Of a DNA stretch of 64,000 nucleotides, positions 1-13,600 are shown one piece after another. A program made the translations under genes and the position numbers. The notes beneath the pieces were generated by a model, which was not told the DNA's origin, searched no databases, and was given only the letters and a program-made list of their open reading frames with translations. Every line of letters begins with the position of its first letter. Position 1 is the first letter of the stretch. The DNA lies in contig CABFPE010000550.1 of the NCBI GenBank assembly GCA_900660155.1, positions 442,724 to 506,723 of the forward strand, given 5' to 3'. This DNA comes from Hofstenia miamia (taxonomy: Eukaryota > Xenacoelomorpha > Acoela > Hofsteniidae).

Positions 1-82
1 TACTTATTTAAATTCGGATCCATTTTTTTAAAAGTTCGGATCCGGATCGGATCTTAAACTGTTGAATCCGATTCCATCTCTG
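1..82 (-). mobile_element. hAT-like transposon, terminal fragment cut by the window edge
   Basis: The first 82 bases end in CCATCTCTG and are rich in GGATC/GATCC motifs. Reverse-complemented, they match the start of the element at 41026-42287 (CAGAGATGGAATC, then AAGATC and GATCCGAA blocks). This is therefore one end of a second copy of that hAT family, in the opposite orientation, whose body lies left of the window. The next 8 bases (GTGGGTCA) would be the target duplication; the other end is not visible. Confidence 0.6.
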
Positions 83-2580
83 GTGGGTCATCTATTTCTG
101 CTTTCATTCCAAATATAGAAGTTCGAAAATAATAGCAAATGAGTATTGGTCTTGGTTGAAATTTAAAAGTTGGTCTGATCACGCACTGGTCCTGTCTAAT
201 ATTTCGTGATCTTATTAAATAAACTAGGGTATCCATTTCAAATATCTTACTTGATATCTGATTTTAAGAAATATTCATTTGAATCATATTTTGCGTTAGT
301 GTAAAGTATTTAAAAAATTATGCATTTAATCATGTAATGGATGGCTTCAAGTTTAAGCAATTACTGCACTGATGTCCATTGTAAATTTTGAAACTTTCAG
401 TTCAGTATTGACGTATTTTTATTTAATACAATGACGAAACCAAACCGAACCACTAGCAACTCTGCACCGCACACTAGGCAAAGTGGCCCACGCTCCGCCA
501 CTGGTTATGTTATGTCTGTTGTATTGGTAGTGATAATTATTACACGTATATTTACCCTGCAACCTGCAATGAATGCTTGGTCAGGGAGTTTATGAAATGG
601 TGACTTGTCAAAACCCACCTGCTATTGATTGTAAATTATATATATATATATATGCATCACTGTAACTTTACACTTTACAGTTCTTAATAAAAAATTAGTA
701 AACTTAAACATTTATCTTACAATGTCTTTTGTGTGACACAATAATGTTTTGCTGTTTTGTTGTGTTGTGTTGATCATTGTGTGGAAAAAATTCACACAGC
801 GGCAAGCCTGGTATGGAAATCCATGATACTGAAGATACACAAGGAGTTTTTTTAAAATATCCTTAATTAACAATTTTAGACAACTTTGAATACCCAATAG
901 CAATGCAGATACAAAATATTTAATAGCAAAAAGTATCTGTTATACACAAAATCGGTTACTGAAAATTTAATACATAAAATTGGGGTGTGGGTGATGGCCC
1001 ATATTGATATCTCGTACCAGGCCCCCAAATTTACAGTGATGCAACTGCATCTGATAGTGATTTGGATTTTAAAATATTATTTTAAGTGCCTACAATTTGA
1101 TATCATTAGTCGTTTCTCGATTTATTAAATTTTCCTGGTTGATATAATATCCAAAACAATCAGTCATGCATAGTATGTAGTCATTCTATGCAATCAAATT
1201 GTGCCATTTGTAATATTGTATTTTTTATTTATTTTGTTCTTAAGCTCAGAATTTTCTATTACATCTTTTACAAATGCGCAGTTTATGGGTGATCTTTCAA
1301 GGATTTCTATGGGGATGGGATTGCGTGGGAATCCCATATGAATCAAATGGGGATCGGGTGGTAATTGCAATAGAAATATCATCCCACCGCAAGTACAGTG
1401 AAACTTAAATTTGTTTGAAGTGAACTTAAGAATTCTTGGAAAACATGAAATATGCAGATGCCATTTCAAGGTAATCTACTCATAATCTTTACAAAATATC
1501 CCGCTTGCTCTTTTCGTACTATCAAAAATCGACCCTAACTTTACCTCTGAATGTAAAAGGCAAAAAGTTGTTGGTTGGATCAATTTTTTTGGGACTTATA
1601 CTTCTGGAGATGTTTTTTCTGAGAGTGGTCTTTTTGCCACCATTTTTGGTGCGTTTTTTCCAGGCATTTTCTCCAAACACCTTTTATCTTATTTCCTCAT
1701 ACAAGGTAGGAAAGTTAGTGTTTAGATTCCTGCTATTCTTGTAAATAATACTAAAAATATTTGTTTCAGATTTAATTTACAGTAATTTTTCTTCAATAAA
1801 GTCTCTTTTGCATTCAATTAATTCAATTTGATTTCAATGAAGTCCCTGTTGAATTAAAGAAAGTCTTTGTTGTATTCAAGAAAAGTGTTTCTAACAGTTC
1901 CAGGAAATTTTATACAGATTGCACATCTTATGTTTCTTCTTCGACTACTTTCTACTTTCTCCATGCATTTGGGTACTAATTTTGCTTGTTTTCTCTGTGT
2001 GCATTAACATGCCAAGACAGTCTGTAGAACCCAATAATTAAATAATTTTTTAATTTTTCATGTGTTGTTTATCATTGATATAAGAAATGATTTTGAAACA
2101 TATATATCTTCAAAAAATGCATTGTTGCATGAAGGCTTTATATGAATCTTGATATCAAACTCAAATCACCTGGTTACTATTTGTTTTGAGTTAGAATGGC
2201 ATTTTACAAAACAAGTGTTTAGAACACACAATAAAATACATTTATATTTTGATTTTTTCTCATAAATAATAAGTAGATTTTGTAATTTGATCATGATTTC
2301 CCTGGTGCAATGGTGACATTAATTAGCAATAATTGTCATTCTCAAATTTTTTACAATCAATATAGTGCTGCTTTAAAAAGGCAGATGGTAAGTATGCAAC
2401 TCTGATTCACCAGGCTATGTATTTGTTCAATCATTTTTCCTCTGGCAATATCGGAGTCCAAAAGAAGTTTCCAATGCAATGATGCACATCATAAAGATAA
2501 AAGTAGTCTGTTTTGACGATTTAAGCAAGTTTAAGTCAAATTACCCACAATATACTGACTATTTACTGATGCCTATAAAA
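83..2580. other. AT-rich noncoding stretch
   Basis: No reading frame here resembles a known protein; frames of 60-90 codons are at chance level for such AT-rich DNA. There is a short TA run near 640-653. No RNA gene or repeat pair was recognised. Confidence 0.5.
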
Positions 2581-2589
2581 TTGTTCCCC

Positions 2590-2775
2590 ATGTTGATGGA
2601 AAACAGGTTTTTGATTCCAATTTGACAAAGAATTCATAAAAATAGTGCCGTCATTAGTATCAGCAGTGTTGTCTTCAGCCAGAGTAGAGCATCAGTTTTC
2701 AACTTTGTGGATTATATATGACACTGTTTCAATATTACTAGGTGTTGAAAAGGTAGGAATTTATTTCTGATCTCA
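2590..2775 (+). pseudogene. hAT transposase dimerisation-domain relic
   Basis: A plus-strand frame around 2650-2760 reads SARVEHQFSTLW followed by a VSILLGVEK-like segment. This resembles the C-terminal hAT dimerisation domain, whose signature is SA.VER.FS followed by a leucine/valine-rich helix with NRL..EK. No other transposase domain or terminal repeat was found, so this is a short decayed relic. The call rests on one motif and could be chance. Confidence 0.4.
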
Positions 2776-5540
2776 ATATATTATTCAGACCAAAAATTTT
2801 TATTGCTTAAAATTTTCTTAAGAGTATTTTCAGGAGATAATAACACAATTTTTTAAATTTTTTTTGGTTTCTAAATATAAACACATTGTGGCAACCCTGG
2901 CTTCAAGCATTATTTTTTTTCTCATACATTTGGGAATACCCAATCCAATTTGATGACATGGAATAGAATAAGCAAATGAAAGTTTCTCTTAGTGAATTTT
3001 TGGGAAATGCAATAATGTAAGCATAAAACATAAATTTCATGTCATGCTCATAATTTTTCTGTTCTAACAAAAAAACCTTTGTTGTATATTTGCTTATTAT
3101 TGAAACAGTAAGTTGACAATGTTGCACTAATGATTTTACTGGAATTATATTATGAATTGCACTTAAAAGTAGACTATAGTTAATAATTTTAGTGCATTGT
3201 ACTAATTAAACTTGGACATGGAAATTTATTAATTTCTAGCAAGTCACATGCATCTACAACTGAAGAAATTGTTCATTTGCATTCAGTGCACTTTAATAAT
3301 TACAGAAATAACAGCCATGAAATGTTTGCTTTTGGAATTTGCATTGTTACAATTGAGAAATTTGAGAAGTAATTATTGAGTCTATAAGGGCAAATTGGCT
3401 CATAAGGCCAAGGTGGATCCAAGGGGGAAATGGAAATTCTCATCATACTTTTGATTTTCCCAGGAATCAAGATGAGTGCTTAATCTAGATGTCTATACCT
3501 AAAGGGGTAATATTAAAATTCAATCATTCATATTTATATAATACAACATGTTTAAACATCTGCTTCATGCAAACTTATTTTATTAATATGATAGAATCAA
3601 GGACATCCTAGTAGCATGAAATTGATATGTCCATAGATCCAGTTAACAAACCTTAAATGTTCCAATGGAATGTGCATAATCTTTAAATTAAGAATGTTAG
3701 TTAATGTTTTTAAATAAGCATTTTTATACATTATTTTGGTTTCATGCTTGGATTGAATTTCACATCACAACATTCAAAATACATGCAATAAAACTAAACT
3801 TATACACACAAATTTTTTGAATGGTCTCCTCAATCAAAATGTTAATGTAGAGAACATTAGGTTGATTCTAATGCATGCAGTCTCTTCATAAAATAGGTAT
3901 TGCTCTACTAATATACTTGAGCTACAATAAAACGTAATTTTTTAATAGATCAAAACATGAACAATTAGAAATTCAATACATTAAATATTTCTTGTTGTTC
4001 ATTGTAGAAGGCATAGATAGTAACTGCAGAAAGAAATTCCCTAGGTTTTGAAGATAATGCCATTGTGAAATATCTCTCTTAAGTCTTTTTTATCAATTGC
4101 AATCTTCACTATTTAGATGCTATTTGATACAAATTGCATAGTTCATGATTTTAACAACTTTGTAAAAAATGAATTTTTGTAAATAAAGTGATTGTCACTG
4201 CTTATTATTATATATAAATAAAGTATTTTTAAATTGTTGCTCAACATTAGCAAATACATCTAGAACAGAGAAGGTAAAAATTTTTTGATAATCTCTTCAC
4301 TTCAATTGAATTAATTATTAAGATCGTCAAAATTGTGTGATGCTTTCTTATTTGGCCACGGTTAGACTAGTGATTGGTTCAAAAGTGATCTGTCATTTAT
4401 ATTCATAGTCAATATTTTATTTTATTCCTACAAAAATTGAATATATGGTTAAAAAATTTACTTGTCATATAGCAACTAATATTTTCTTATGTCAGACAAA
4501 TTTAAATTCATCAGATTGAAATGATTGTAATTTTTTTTAATCAGATCACTGCATAGCAGTTTCTAATGTAGTTAAAAAATTCAAAATATAATTTTTATAA
4601 CATGACAATAACTCTAAAATTGCATTTGTTGCCATATGACAACAATTGCATTGGTGATTTTTTGAAAAGCTATTTTCTAAAAGATCAAAAATCTAAAATA
4701 GAAATAAAATACTTCCAAAACCTTAAAAATGAAAATTTTTCAAAATTCAAATCTTATTCTGTTTAGGCTTCAGTTAGTATTATAAATATTTAAACCTATT
4801 TTTAAAGGCAATTATATATACATTTGTTGCACTTCTTAACTTATTCCTTAACCTGAATTTTTATCATAGAGAGAATAGTTTACCATTATCCAACAATGCA
4901 AGTTTCAAATAAAATACAACTTGAAATATATTTGTGAAAGATAAGTAGACTCCATCATTGTAATTTCATGGAAACTAAGAATGTACATGCAAAATAATAT
5001 TGTAAACTGCAACTAAGCATTAAATCATGGCTATGTTAATGACAGTATGCAACCAATATTAGAGCCACTATTTCAACAAAAATGAAATTGAATGTATGAC
5101 TGAATTATCTTAAGATTGTTCAAATTCTGAATTTTAATTAGGTTTAGCACTCTAGAAAGCTAATGAAATCCATTTTAAAGAAATGCAATCATTCATTTCA
5201 ACTCATAACTACAATTTCCCTTACTTCTATATGGACTTTTAAATTTTATAATGGCAGAACAGGACGAAATGAAATTCAAATTTGGTCATCAAAATTTTTG
5301 CAGAAATTTCTAGTTGGCAAATAACTGGAGATACTTTAGTGAAGTGAGAACTTAAACAAATTTATGCCAGAAATTAAGTTGAAAAAAGTTCTCTCATTTT
5401 CAAGTGAGGATGCGGTATGTTTGTGGAGTTTTTTAATGTTGCTATATTCTGGTCAATTTAAGTATTTGATAATGTAGAATCCATAGAAACTTAATGTCAA
5501 GGCAGAAGGTTGCTTAGCTGAACATTATCTAGAGCAACCC
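2776..5540. other. AT-rich noncoding stretch
   Basis: Nothing recognisable on either strand. No long frame, no clear splice-bounded coding segment, and no tandem or inverted repeat longer than a few dozen bases was noticed. Confidence 0.5.
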
Positions 5541-5989
5541 TGATTCTAACTGATTGATAAGAGAACACGATTGAACTATTTCTCTATTTACAAATGCTTT
5601 GGTGTTTTATATACACTACATATTTACATATTACAATATGTACAAGCAACTAGTAACTAAAGCGTAACAGCCGATGTAGCAATAAACCTAAGTCGATCGA
5701 TGGAATCTAACAAGAAATTTAAAAAATCAATGTTTATTAAATATTCAATTTACATACATAATTTTTAGCACTAAAATGCCTGCGAATTTGTATAAAAGCG
5801 ACATTCAGTGCCTGTTTATTATACAGTTTAATTAGGCTTTCTATGTCTAGATCACGAAAAGGATCGCAAGGACTCGAAGAGGAATACGTTGATCACTAAG
5901 TACAATGCTCTACTGATAATTGTGTTGTTTGGACAAAAATCTTAATCCCAAGGAACTCTCCGAGGGGTTTCTCTCTTGATCTCGACTAT

Positions 5990-7400
5990 ACATGTGACTT
6001 TAGCTCAGCACAACAAACTGCTTACCGAAAAAATCCGGAAAGTTCTGTTGATAGGAACAATCTGTTTTATAGCAAAATTGTTCAATGTGTTCGCCAACAA
6101 GAAAGTGAAATACAAAAGATATCCAGAAATTTAATAATCAAAGGAACAAAACCTGGAAGAGAACTACTAGACGCGTGTCTACAGCCACTGAAAATGAACC
6201 GCTCTCTCATTGATATGGTTGGATCAGAAATACCTTGCATATATAACTATCACATTTACTTATATTTATCTCGGATTAAGAGTACTGTAGCTGGCCCGGG
6301 TAATCTATAATTTTTTATTTTTAAGCAGAATGCTCATCTACTTGCAAATCCTTATACTAATATCTTTAACGTTTCACACAAATGTTCCCGAATTGCTGGA
6401 AACTATCGAAAATCATTCCAATTCCAAAAGTTAGTAAACCAACACAATTCGCCAGGTAGCAATTATGGATATCTCTGCTAAAGAGAATTGTGGATTTTTT
6501 CATTAAACCATGTTATGATGTTTGGGTAAACAATTATCAGTTCGGTTTTCGCACGTTAATATCGACCACGGATGCTGGTATCAAGATACTGAATGATGTT
6601 AATGATTACCATGTAAAAAATCCGTGTGTTCGCACTCTTCCGTTAGACATGACAAAAGCCTTTGATAACATATCGTATAACAGCATAAAGAACAGTTTTA
6701 TAGAGGTTGATCTAAAAAATAACAACTATGTAATTAACTGTGTTACTGACTTTTTGAGGGACTATCAAACCAAGGAGTTCCTCAGGGAACCGTTGGTGCC
6801 CCAACTTACTATGGTATTGCGGTAATAACCCGGTTATTCCTGAAAAAATTGACTCTTCTGGCGGCACCCAGCAATTTAAAGACAGAAATTTGCACCTCAG
6901 CACCACGAAATCAAAGGAGATGATTACCTGGCATTCTGCTAGCGAATTACCAATTATTCACCAAATTGAAAGAGTGAAGGAACTCACTGTTCTAGTCATC
7001 ACATTTGCCATAAATTGAGATTTGATAGGCATATTGACAAGGCAGTTAAAAACCAAGCTCAGCATTATACATAATATTGCGATTACGAGGACTGAACTAC
7101 TCTATGTCAGAGACTCGCCTTTTGTATGATTCGTTAGTTAAAAATAGAATTTTACACTCCTTATCGGGATGGGGAGCAGCGCCAAAGTAGATTGACAGCT
7201 TGAAGAAGAAAGCGGTGCCCGTAGAAGATGAAATAGCCAATTCCGAGAAGAAACTATACGATAAGATAATTGCATCGTGATCATGACACCCTCTTTTTGA
7301 ATATATTCCAGAGAGAAGTGAATATTCCTCAACTAGACTGCGAAACCGTCCCCATGTGTGAAGAATGTGAAGACTAAGAAGTATTTAACTATTTCCCCAA
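5990..7400 (+). mobile_element. LINE (non-LTR retrotransposon) reverse-transcriptase relic
   Basis: Successive plus-strand frames read like ORF2 of a non-LTR retrotransposon. From about 5993 to 6310 there is an open frame of about 100 codons without an ATG start, resembling the linker between endonuclease and RT, ending near a TVAGPGN block. Around 6390 comes a WKLSKIIPIPKVSKPTQF block (RT motif 0/1 region). From 6535 to 6680 the frame reads QFGFR, STTDA, then LDMTKAFDN (the first catalytic Asp region). Near 6775 the VPQGTVGAP block follows in another frame, then NLHLSTTKSKEM near 6890. Stops and frame changes separate the blocks, so the copy is dead. Clade is uncertain (CR1/Jockey-like by motif style). 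Confidence 0.75.
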
Positions 7401-9470
7401 TAGAGTCTTGCGTATTTGATGAATAATATAACAGATGTGCATCTGTTATTAATTTAAAAGTTTTTTTGTTGTTGTTGTATAATGTGCTTTAGCAATAAAC
7501 ACTGCTATGGAGTATAAACGTTGATAATTCATAAAATATTTAAAATTTAGGGCAAGTGGTTTTTGCGAAATACACCGAAACAAGAACCACCGAAAAGCTT
7601 CAATACAATGTTTAGGACATTGATGTAAATAGCTACATATTATAGTAGTCAAACCAAAATTACAATTACAAAAATTTATAAGTTTTTAGTTCCAACAAGG
7701 AAAATACTTTGTATTGATTTGAAATTCGTTGTTCATGGACTTATATGGCTGTGCAATTCTAACAAATTTGCTGTGTAATTTTTTTATTGCATCTATTATG
7801 TAGATTATCATATATAATTAATTTTAAATGTTTATCTCAAAACATTAAAGTAAATCTCTTCATACTATAAACATTATTTTAATATATATACAAAAACGTG
7901 TATGTGTAATTAATTCTTAAAGTTAATTCAATCATCATTTGTTATAGATTTAAGTTAAGGGTACTATTCATTGTCCAATTCATTCAAAAAGCCTTAATCA
8001 CTAAAGCAAAATATCCACATGTCCAAGGGATTGTTCAGTCCACAACTTCATTATATACTAATTTAAGGGAAATTCAAACAATCGTAATGTGTCGGAGAAA
8101 AAATGTTTAACACAAATTTATATCAAACATACTTTTTATAATTTAACATTCTCGTAAATATTTATGGTGAATATTAGACTTTTGAGCCTGTATGTTGATC
8201 TAGCAATTGGGTGGTTAACGAAGTATCGCCTTGGTCGTTAAGCTCAAAAATTTCGATAAACAAAATTTTCAGTACAAACTAATATCATAAAGATATTCTT
8301 ATACACTGATGATGCCTCTCTTTAAAATGCAAATAGTATAATAAAATACTAACTGTTTTTATGGGTATCAATTTGTAAATTGATATTGTAAATTTTCTGC
8401 TTGGTAATTAAACAGAAAATAATTTTATCAAGAAAAACAGGTTTCTCTTTAAATTTATTTATGGGCCTGCTATTTTTAGAGTCAAATAAACGTTTTTCGA
8501 AATCTTATGTCAACTGTTATGCAGTAGTTAAGATTAAGGTTTTTTAGATTCTTTTAATATGTAGAATTAAATTGTTTTTATGAAAGGGTCAAAATTGAAA
8601 GAACACTGTATTAAACATCGAGAAAAACAGTAAAATGCGTATATGTGTGTAGTATTTTTTTTGCAGAACATTGCACAATTAAGATCGGGAGCATTTTAAA
8701 AGTTTCCGAAAGGGCCGACTTTAAAACACTATCTTATGATCAATTATGACAGCAAAGTTCTCAGAAAATGATTTTGAATAATTAAATTACAAGTTCCCCA
8801 TCATAATAGCACTAAGCTTAAGCGTTTTGACATTTAATGAATTGAAGATTCGCAATTAAAATACACACTACTTTTTAAGTTGCGTTAGACAACTGAATAT
8901 TGAAATGTACCACTTTAAGCGTGCCTTAAAATTCTGTTTTTTCTTCGAAAATTGGCATGTCTACATTTCTATGTGTTGTTGATTTACTGCAATTGTCTCC
9001 GTGTTAGTTTGATGTGGATTTGACTAGAGAAGCATCTCTTAACTCAAAAATTGCTGCCTAAAATAATTTAAGCATCAAGGGCACCCTGAGAGATCTTTGA
9101 TCATTAACCCATTAATCATTTTTGCTGAAAGCATAATGTATGTGACGGCCGTTCCTGCTGCGAGCTTTTGAAACGATAAAATCTTTATTCTAACTTTTGA
9201 TGTATTATAGTTAATACTATAGGGAAGTAAGATGGGTGTCGTTTGAGTTGAACAGGAGACCATTAAGTAGAAGAGGGTCATGGTCTACAAATGGAATTGT
9301 TTGTTTTAAGAATTTCTTCTCTAATCTGAAATTCGTTATATGGGCGCACTAGAGCTTGCGGTATCACAAATTTTGGTCATTGTCTCATGTTTAATTTGGT
9401 CCCATACTGAGCTTGAATGTACTAAGATTTTGCATTACAGGCATGTTTTTGTTTAGCAAAATACATGGAA
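7401..9470. other. AT-rich noncoding stretch upstream of XRCC1
   Basis: No coding segment was recognised. The first XRCC1 exon (an N-terminus of the M-P-x-I/V-K/R-x-x-H-V-V-S type) probably lies here or further upstream, but no candidate stood out. Confidence 0.4.
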
Positions 9471-10010
9471 TATACAGTGTGTTCCATCTGAAACGTAATT
9501 TTTAAATTCATTTTTTTGTGTATTTTCATTGCATAAAGTGGTATCAAAGATACAGGATTTTGTAGCTAAAAGTGAGGCATTTGATTTAAGAATCCTGGCA
9601 GAGCTTCAAAATCAAAACGAAGATGTTTTCAGACAACGAGAAAAATGGACAGTTCAGCAGTTTGGAAGAACACCTTCTCCAACGAAAGTTCGTCGAGCCT
9701 TCTTGCGTGAATTCAAAATTAATGGATCAGCAAAGAACAAATATAAACTGAATAAATTTACAAGAGTTCGCGATCTTTTTGAAGGACCTGGTACTATCCA
9801 CAAACAAAAAAGGGCTGCAATAATACCAAAAAGGACTGAAGAAGTCAGGTGCTACATGACTGAAAACAAAATGAAAATTAATAAATGCCTTTCAATAATA
9901 AAACGTCTATTCATTACCTATAAAATGATAAAAAACATTTATAATTATAGACTATATAAATGTCTCATAAGCGATTTAAAAATTACGTTTGAAATGGAAC
10001 ACACTGTATA
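9471..10010 (+). mobile_element. Mariner-like element, internally deleted, with TIRs
   Basis: The 36 bases at each end are inverted copies with two mismatches (left arm begins TATACAGTGTGTTCC at 9471; right arm ends at 10010), with TA at both borders as expected for Tc1/mariner targets. Between them a frame from 9529 encodes the N-terminal helix-turn-helix part of a mariner-type transposase: KWTVQQFGRTPSPTKVRR, then a G-S-A-K block, then a basic linker. This is the layout of the DUF4817-type HTH of arthropod-style mariners. The catalytic DDE half is missing and the remaining frame is low complexity, so this is a nonautonomous deletion derivative. It lies 222 bp upstream of the first XRCC1 exon I can identify, probably in intron 1. 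Confidence 0.8.
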
Positions 10011-10231
10011 ATATCAAATTTTCAGTAAATTAGCAGAGTTGGAATGTCTTAAGCATGACATGTTTAAAACATATTTTAAACACACTTAAGCAACTGTTTT
10101 TTCAAGTGTTTTTTTTCAAATTTATATAAAATTTTGTAGAAAGTTTGGCAAATAATTTTTTAGTTTCTTTTACTCAATACTATATTTTTATAACCTGAAT
10201 TCTTTGTATTATTTTGATAAACTTTGTTTAG

Positions 10232-10686
10232 AAATTTAATTCCTCAAATTTGATTTCTTCAGACTCCCCCTGGAAATGTAGTTCTTCTAGTCACCCTCAG
10301 TCAAGTGTTGTCCTTGAAGTAAGTATAACTATTATCGTCTTTAATCTTTTTCGTAGTTGGATTCTCTTAGCCGAGTCCAGTCGATTTGCATTGGTAATTG
10401 TGGGTCTGCGTTCGTTGAAATTTTGGTGTCTCGTGCTTTGGCTGACTCTGTGTATGAAGTATTAGTTGCATCAACTGCGCTTATGACAATGCAGGACAGT
10501 CGAGCAAAAGCTAATATGAACACGTAGTATTTACTATTTTTATTCCATTCTTGTAAATATCTATTACGTTCGCTTTGAATATTTCATTTTAGAGTGCATA
10601 CGTTCAAGGAAAATGATCTTCTTTCACCTGCTAAAGAGCAAAGATGGGATCGTATGAAATTCGTTTGCAAGCAGCCGTTCAATAAA
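10232..10686 (+). CDS. XRCC1: XRCC1 N-terminal domain, exons 2-4 by my numbering
   Basis: Exon 10232-10318 reads SNLISSDSPWKC...SSVVLE, matching human ENLLKADTYRKW...SVVLQLE. Exon 10357-10523 reads VQSICIGNCGSAFVEILV, matching HSVDIGNDGSAFVEVLV, then YEVLVASTALMTMQDSR against YEVLLVTSSFMSPSESR. Exon 10593-10686 reads TFKENDLLSPAKEQRWDR, matching the FGPDKLVRAAAEKRWDR segment. This is the beta-sandwich that binds the polymerase beta palm-thumb in human. The two introns here are 38 and 69 nt. The exon containing the start codon is not included. Confidence 0.93.
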
Positions 10687-13600
10687 GTAAGTTCATATCA
10701 TTTTATAGCAATTGTGTTTTCGTATGCTTTCAATTGAATTTTTATATAAATGTATAAGGAGGCCTTCATTTTAGTTAAGAAAATGAGAAATTACTGCATG
10801 AGCTTGTTTACCCTTTGACGCTTCGTGGTACATATATGTACCATCTGAATAATTCCGTTTTTCTAGATTGCTGTAATTCACAGTATATTTGTATTTTGCA
10901 TGGCTAATCTTAAGATAATTGCAATGCTTCTCAAACTTTTTGTTTTTATTTAATTGAGTATGATAATCCTGTTCGATCACTCGGATCACTGATTTGGAAA
11001 TTAATATAATTAAGCTAATAATGTTGTTAACAAGAGGTAATTGGGTAAAAATTTTGTCTTTATCCTAGTTTGTTGCCATTCATTTTTAGGTAATCATTAA
11101 TGCACTCTCTTAGGGCTGTAGGTACATATATGTACCACCCTAGTGTAGCATCATAGATGTATTTCAAAATATAATTTTGGTGATAGAGCGCTTTTTACTC
11201 TCTGCTTAATACAACTAATTCGTTTTAATTACAAGAGCAGCTTCAGTTTCATTATGATCCTCAAAGGGGTAAACTGATTTTTCTTCTTCAAAGCAACATT
11301 TATATTCGTTTCATTAGCACTTATTATTGGTATTTATTGAAAGAGGCAAGTGCACTGAAGATTTATTAATTTCAAATGCAGTTCTTTACTATGCAAAATT
11401 TAAGTAATTAGGAATTTTTCCAATATGAAATTGTTCTCTGCATTCGATAGCTGTAATATACAGCATAGGTTTTGATATTTGTTTGTGAGCCTTTGGTAAT
11501 TTTTTAGATTTATCTTCTTATAACTTGTAATTTTTCGAAAGCTAAATAGCAATAATAAACCAGTTCGTTCTGTAGTTTGGACATCAAGTGCAGGAATTTA
11601 TCAGACACTAATTTTTATGTTATTTGTTAGTATAAAGGCAATTTGGAATTGACTAACGCCAGTACAATGTTACGTAGTTGCAAAATAGCTCGGATTCGTA
11701 TCAGCTGAGATATCCAAATCAATTACAATTATGCTATGCTACAAGTTATAAAGGCAGTTAGCTGCGGTTCCACGTGTACAAAGAGCAATTTTCCTGCAAA
11801 TCATAATAAATGGGGGGGGGCAAAAGTAAATTAATATTTTTTTTATCGACTTCGATCACCCCTTTGAACCGGCCCTGGTGCTGTAAAAGAAGTTCAGGTT
11901 AATTTTAAGTGTAGAAGAAAATTGACAAGATCCTAATTTTATTTATATGTTTACTAAACAATATCAAATCAAGAGGTTATATCTAATAGGTATAAATTAA
12001 GAGTTTTATAAAACTTTGTTTATAACTATTAATAGAGAATCGGAACTGATCACGTCGTTTAGCATCAGAAATATTTGCAAGCCATACAGCAGTATAAGAA
12101 AGTGATGATACAATTAATGGAATCTGTAATGCAGTTTTATAGTAACTCCGGTATTAAATAGCATTGAGCGCTTAAACTTTAAACATTGGGGTGTAACCAT
12201 TTTGAATCAATACTTACATTACAGTTCATATCTGGAAGAGCCATTAGCAAATTGTATTTTAGAATTACATACCTTTAATTTTTGAAATATATCAGAATCG
12301 TATTGAATATTCATATTATTACTTGAAAAAAATGTCATATCATCATCATGATAGTGGAATCATAGATGGACATTCATCCAGAAAATCAATGAGTATTGAT
12401 ATGAACACAACATGAGTATTTGTTTCAATTCAAAGATAAATCAATTCATGAACGTTAACGTTAGGATGAGGATATGCGACAATTCTATATAGATCTTTTG
12501 TACATGCATTCATTTTTTTGTAAGCATTTTTGCATGCAAACTTGTCTAAAATGAAGATGCGATAATTTATTTTTTCAGAATTTCATATTTAGGAAATTCA
12601 ATATGGATTGAGTTTTGTAAGAGTGTTTGGTGAGGCATCTTCGGGTACTTTATTAACCTCTGCCACAGCTTCTACCTTAACTGAGACCTCATCACCATCT
12701 TTTAAACCCGGTGCGTTTTTTAACAAAGAAAAGCTCGTTAAGAAAACGAGCATTAATACCGAAATCCGTGAAGCAAACAAAGAAGCTGAACAACGTAGTG
12801 TCTTAAAACGAAAGAGTCCACAATCCGATGATTCAGTAGGCGTCAAAATTTTGATTGGTTTAAAATAGTATTTAGACAGCCAAACGGATTAAGCCTTTGT
12901 CCGCTCCAGTACAAACATCTTCTGTTTCAAGCAATGTTTCCAAGAAGCCATTTTCTACATTGTTCGAAGGTTAATTTAGTATTTTAGTAATGCTTTTTTG
13001 TATCATGTAGTTGTAATTGGATTGGTAGCTGTATACATTTTCATTCTTTGATTGTACAGAATGGTGCAAAGTATGTTTACAAGCGAATTTTATAACAATT
13101 CTGAATTGTGATAATTACTTACATAAAATTAATAACTTAATTGAAGTTAAAACAACAAATTAGTAAATCAATTTGCGCACTCTATTACCTCAAATATGTT
13201 AGAAGCAAAAGTCTTTTGTTGCATAAATAAGTTTAAAAATGAAAAATAAATGCAAATTAAATTTTGAGAAGGTGTGCATTCCTTTTAATTTTATGCATTT
13301 GGCATTCACGTATGGTGCAAGCATGTGATGCATTCAATATCAAAATTGGACCAAGATTCTAATTTTGCTGACTTGAGGTTGTGAATATGTTAGGGCTTTT
13401 TCTGAACAACATTGTAATTCAGTTGTGACCATACATTCTTTATCGAAATACTTAATACAGTTGTTTTTGAAAAACTTTTCAAAGTTTTTGATCGGTGGCA
13501 TAGAGCGTTGTTGTCCTGGAGATTGAATGATCTCATATCATACTCTTCAATGGTGCCATGCAAATTCCCGCTAATAATTTTCATGTGTTTCACCGAATTC

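Noticed and set aside
9000-10231. First coding exon of XRCC1
   Set aside because: No segment encoding an M-P-x-I/V...H-V-V-S-like N-terminus with a phase-0 donor could be recognised, so none is annotated.
12598-12846. 82-codon frame on the minus strand
   Set aside because: It is the antisense shadow of the XRCC1 exon 12593-12835.
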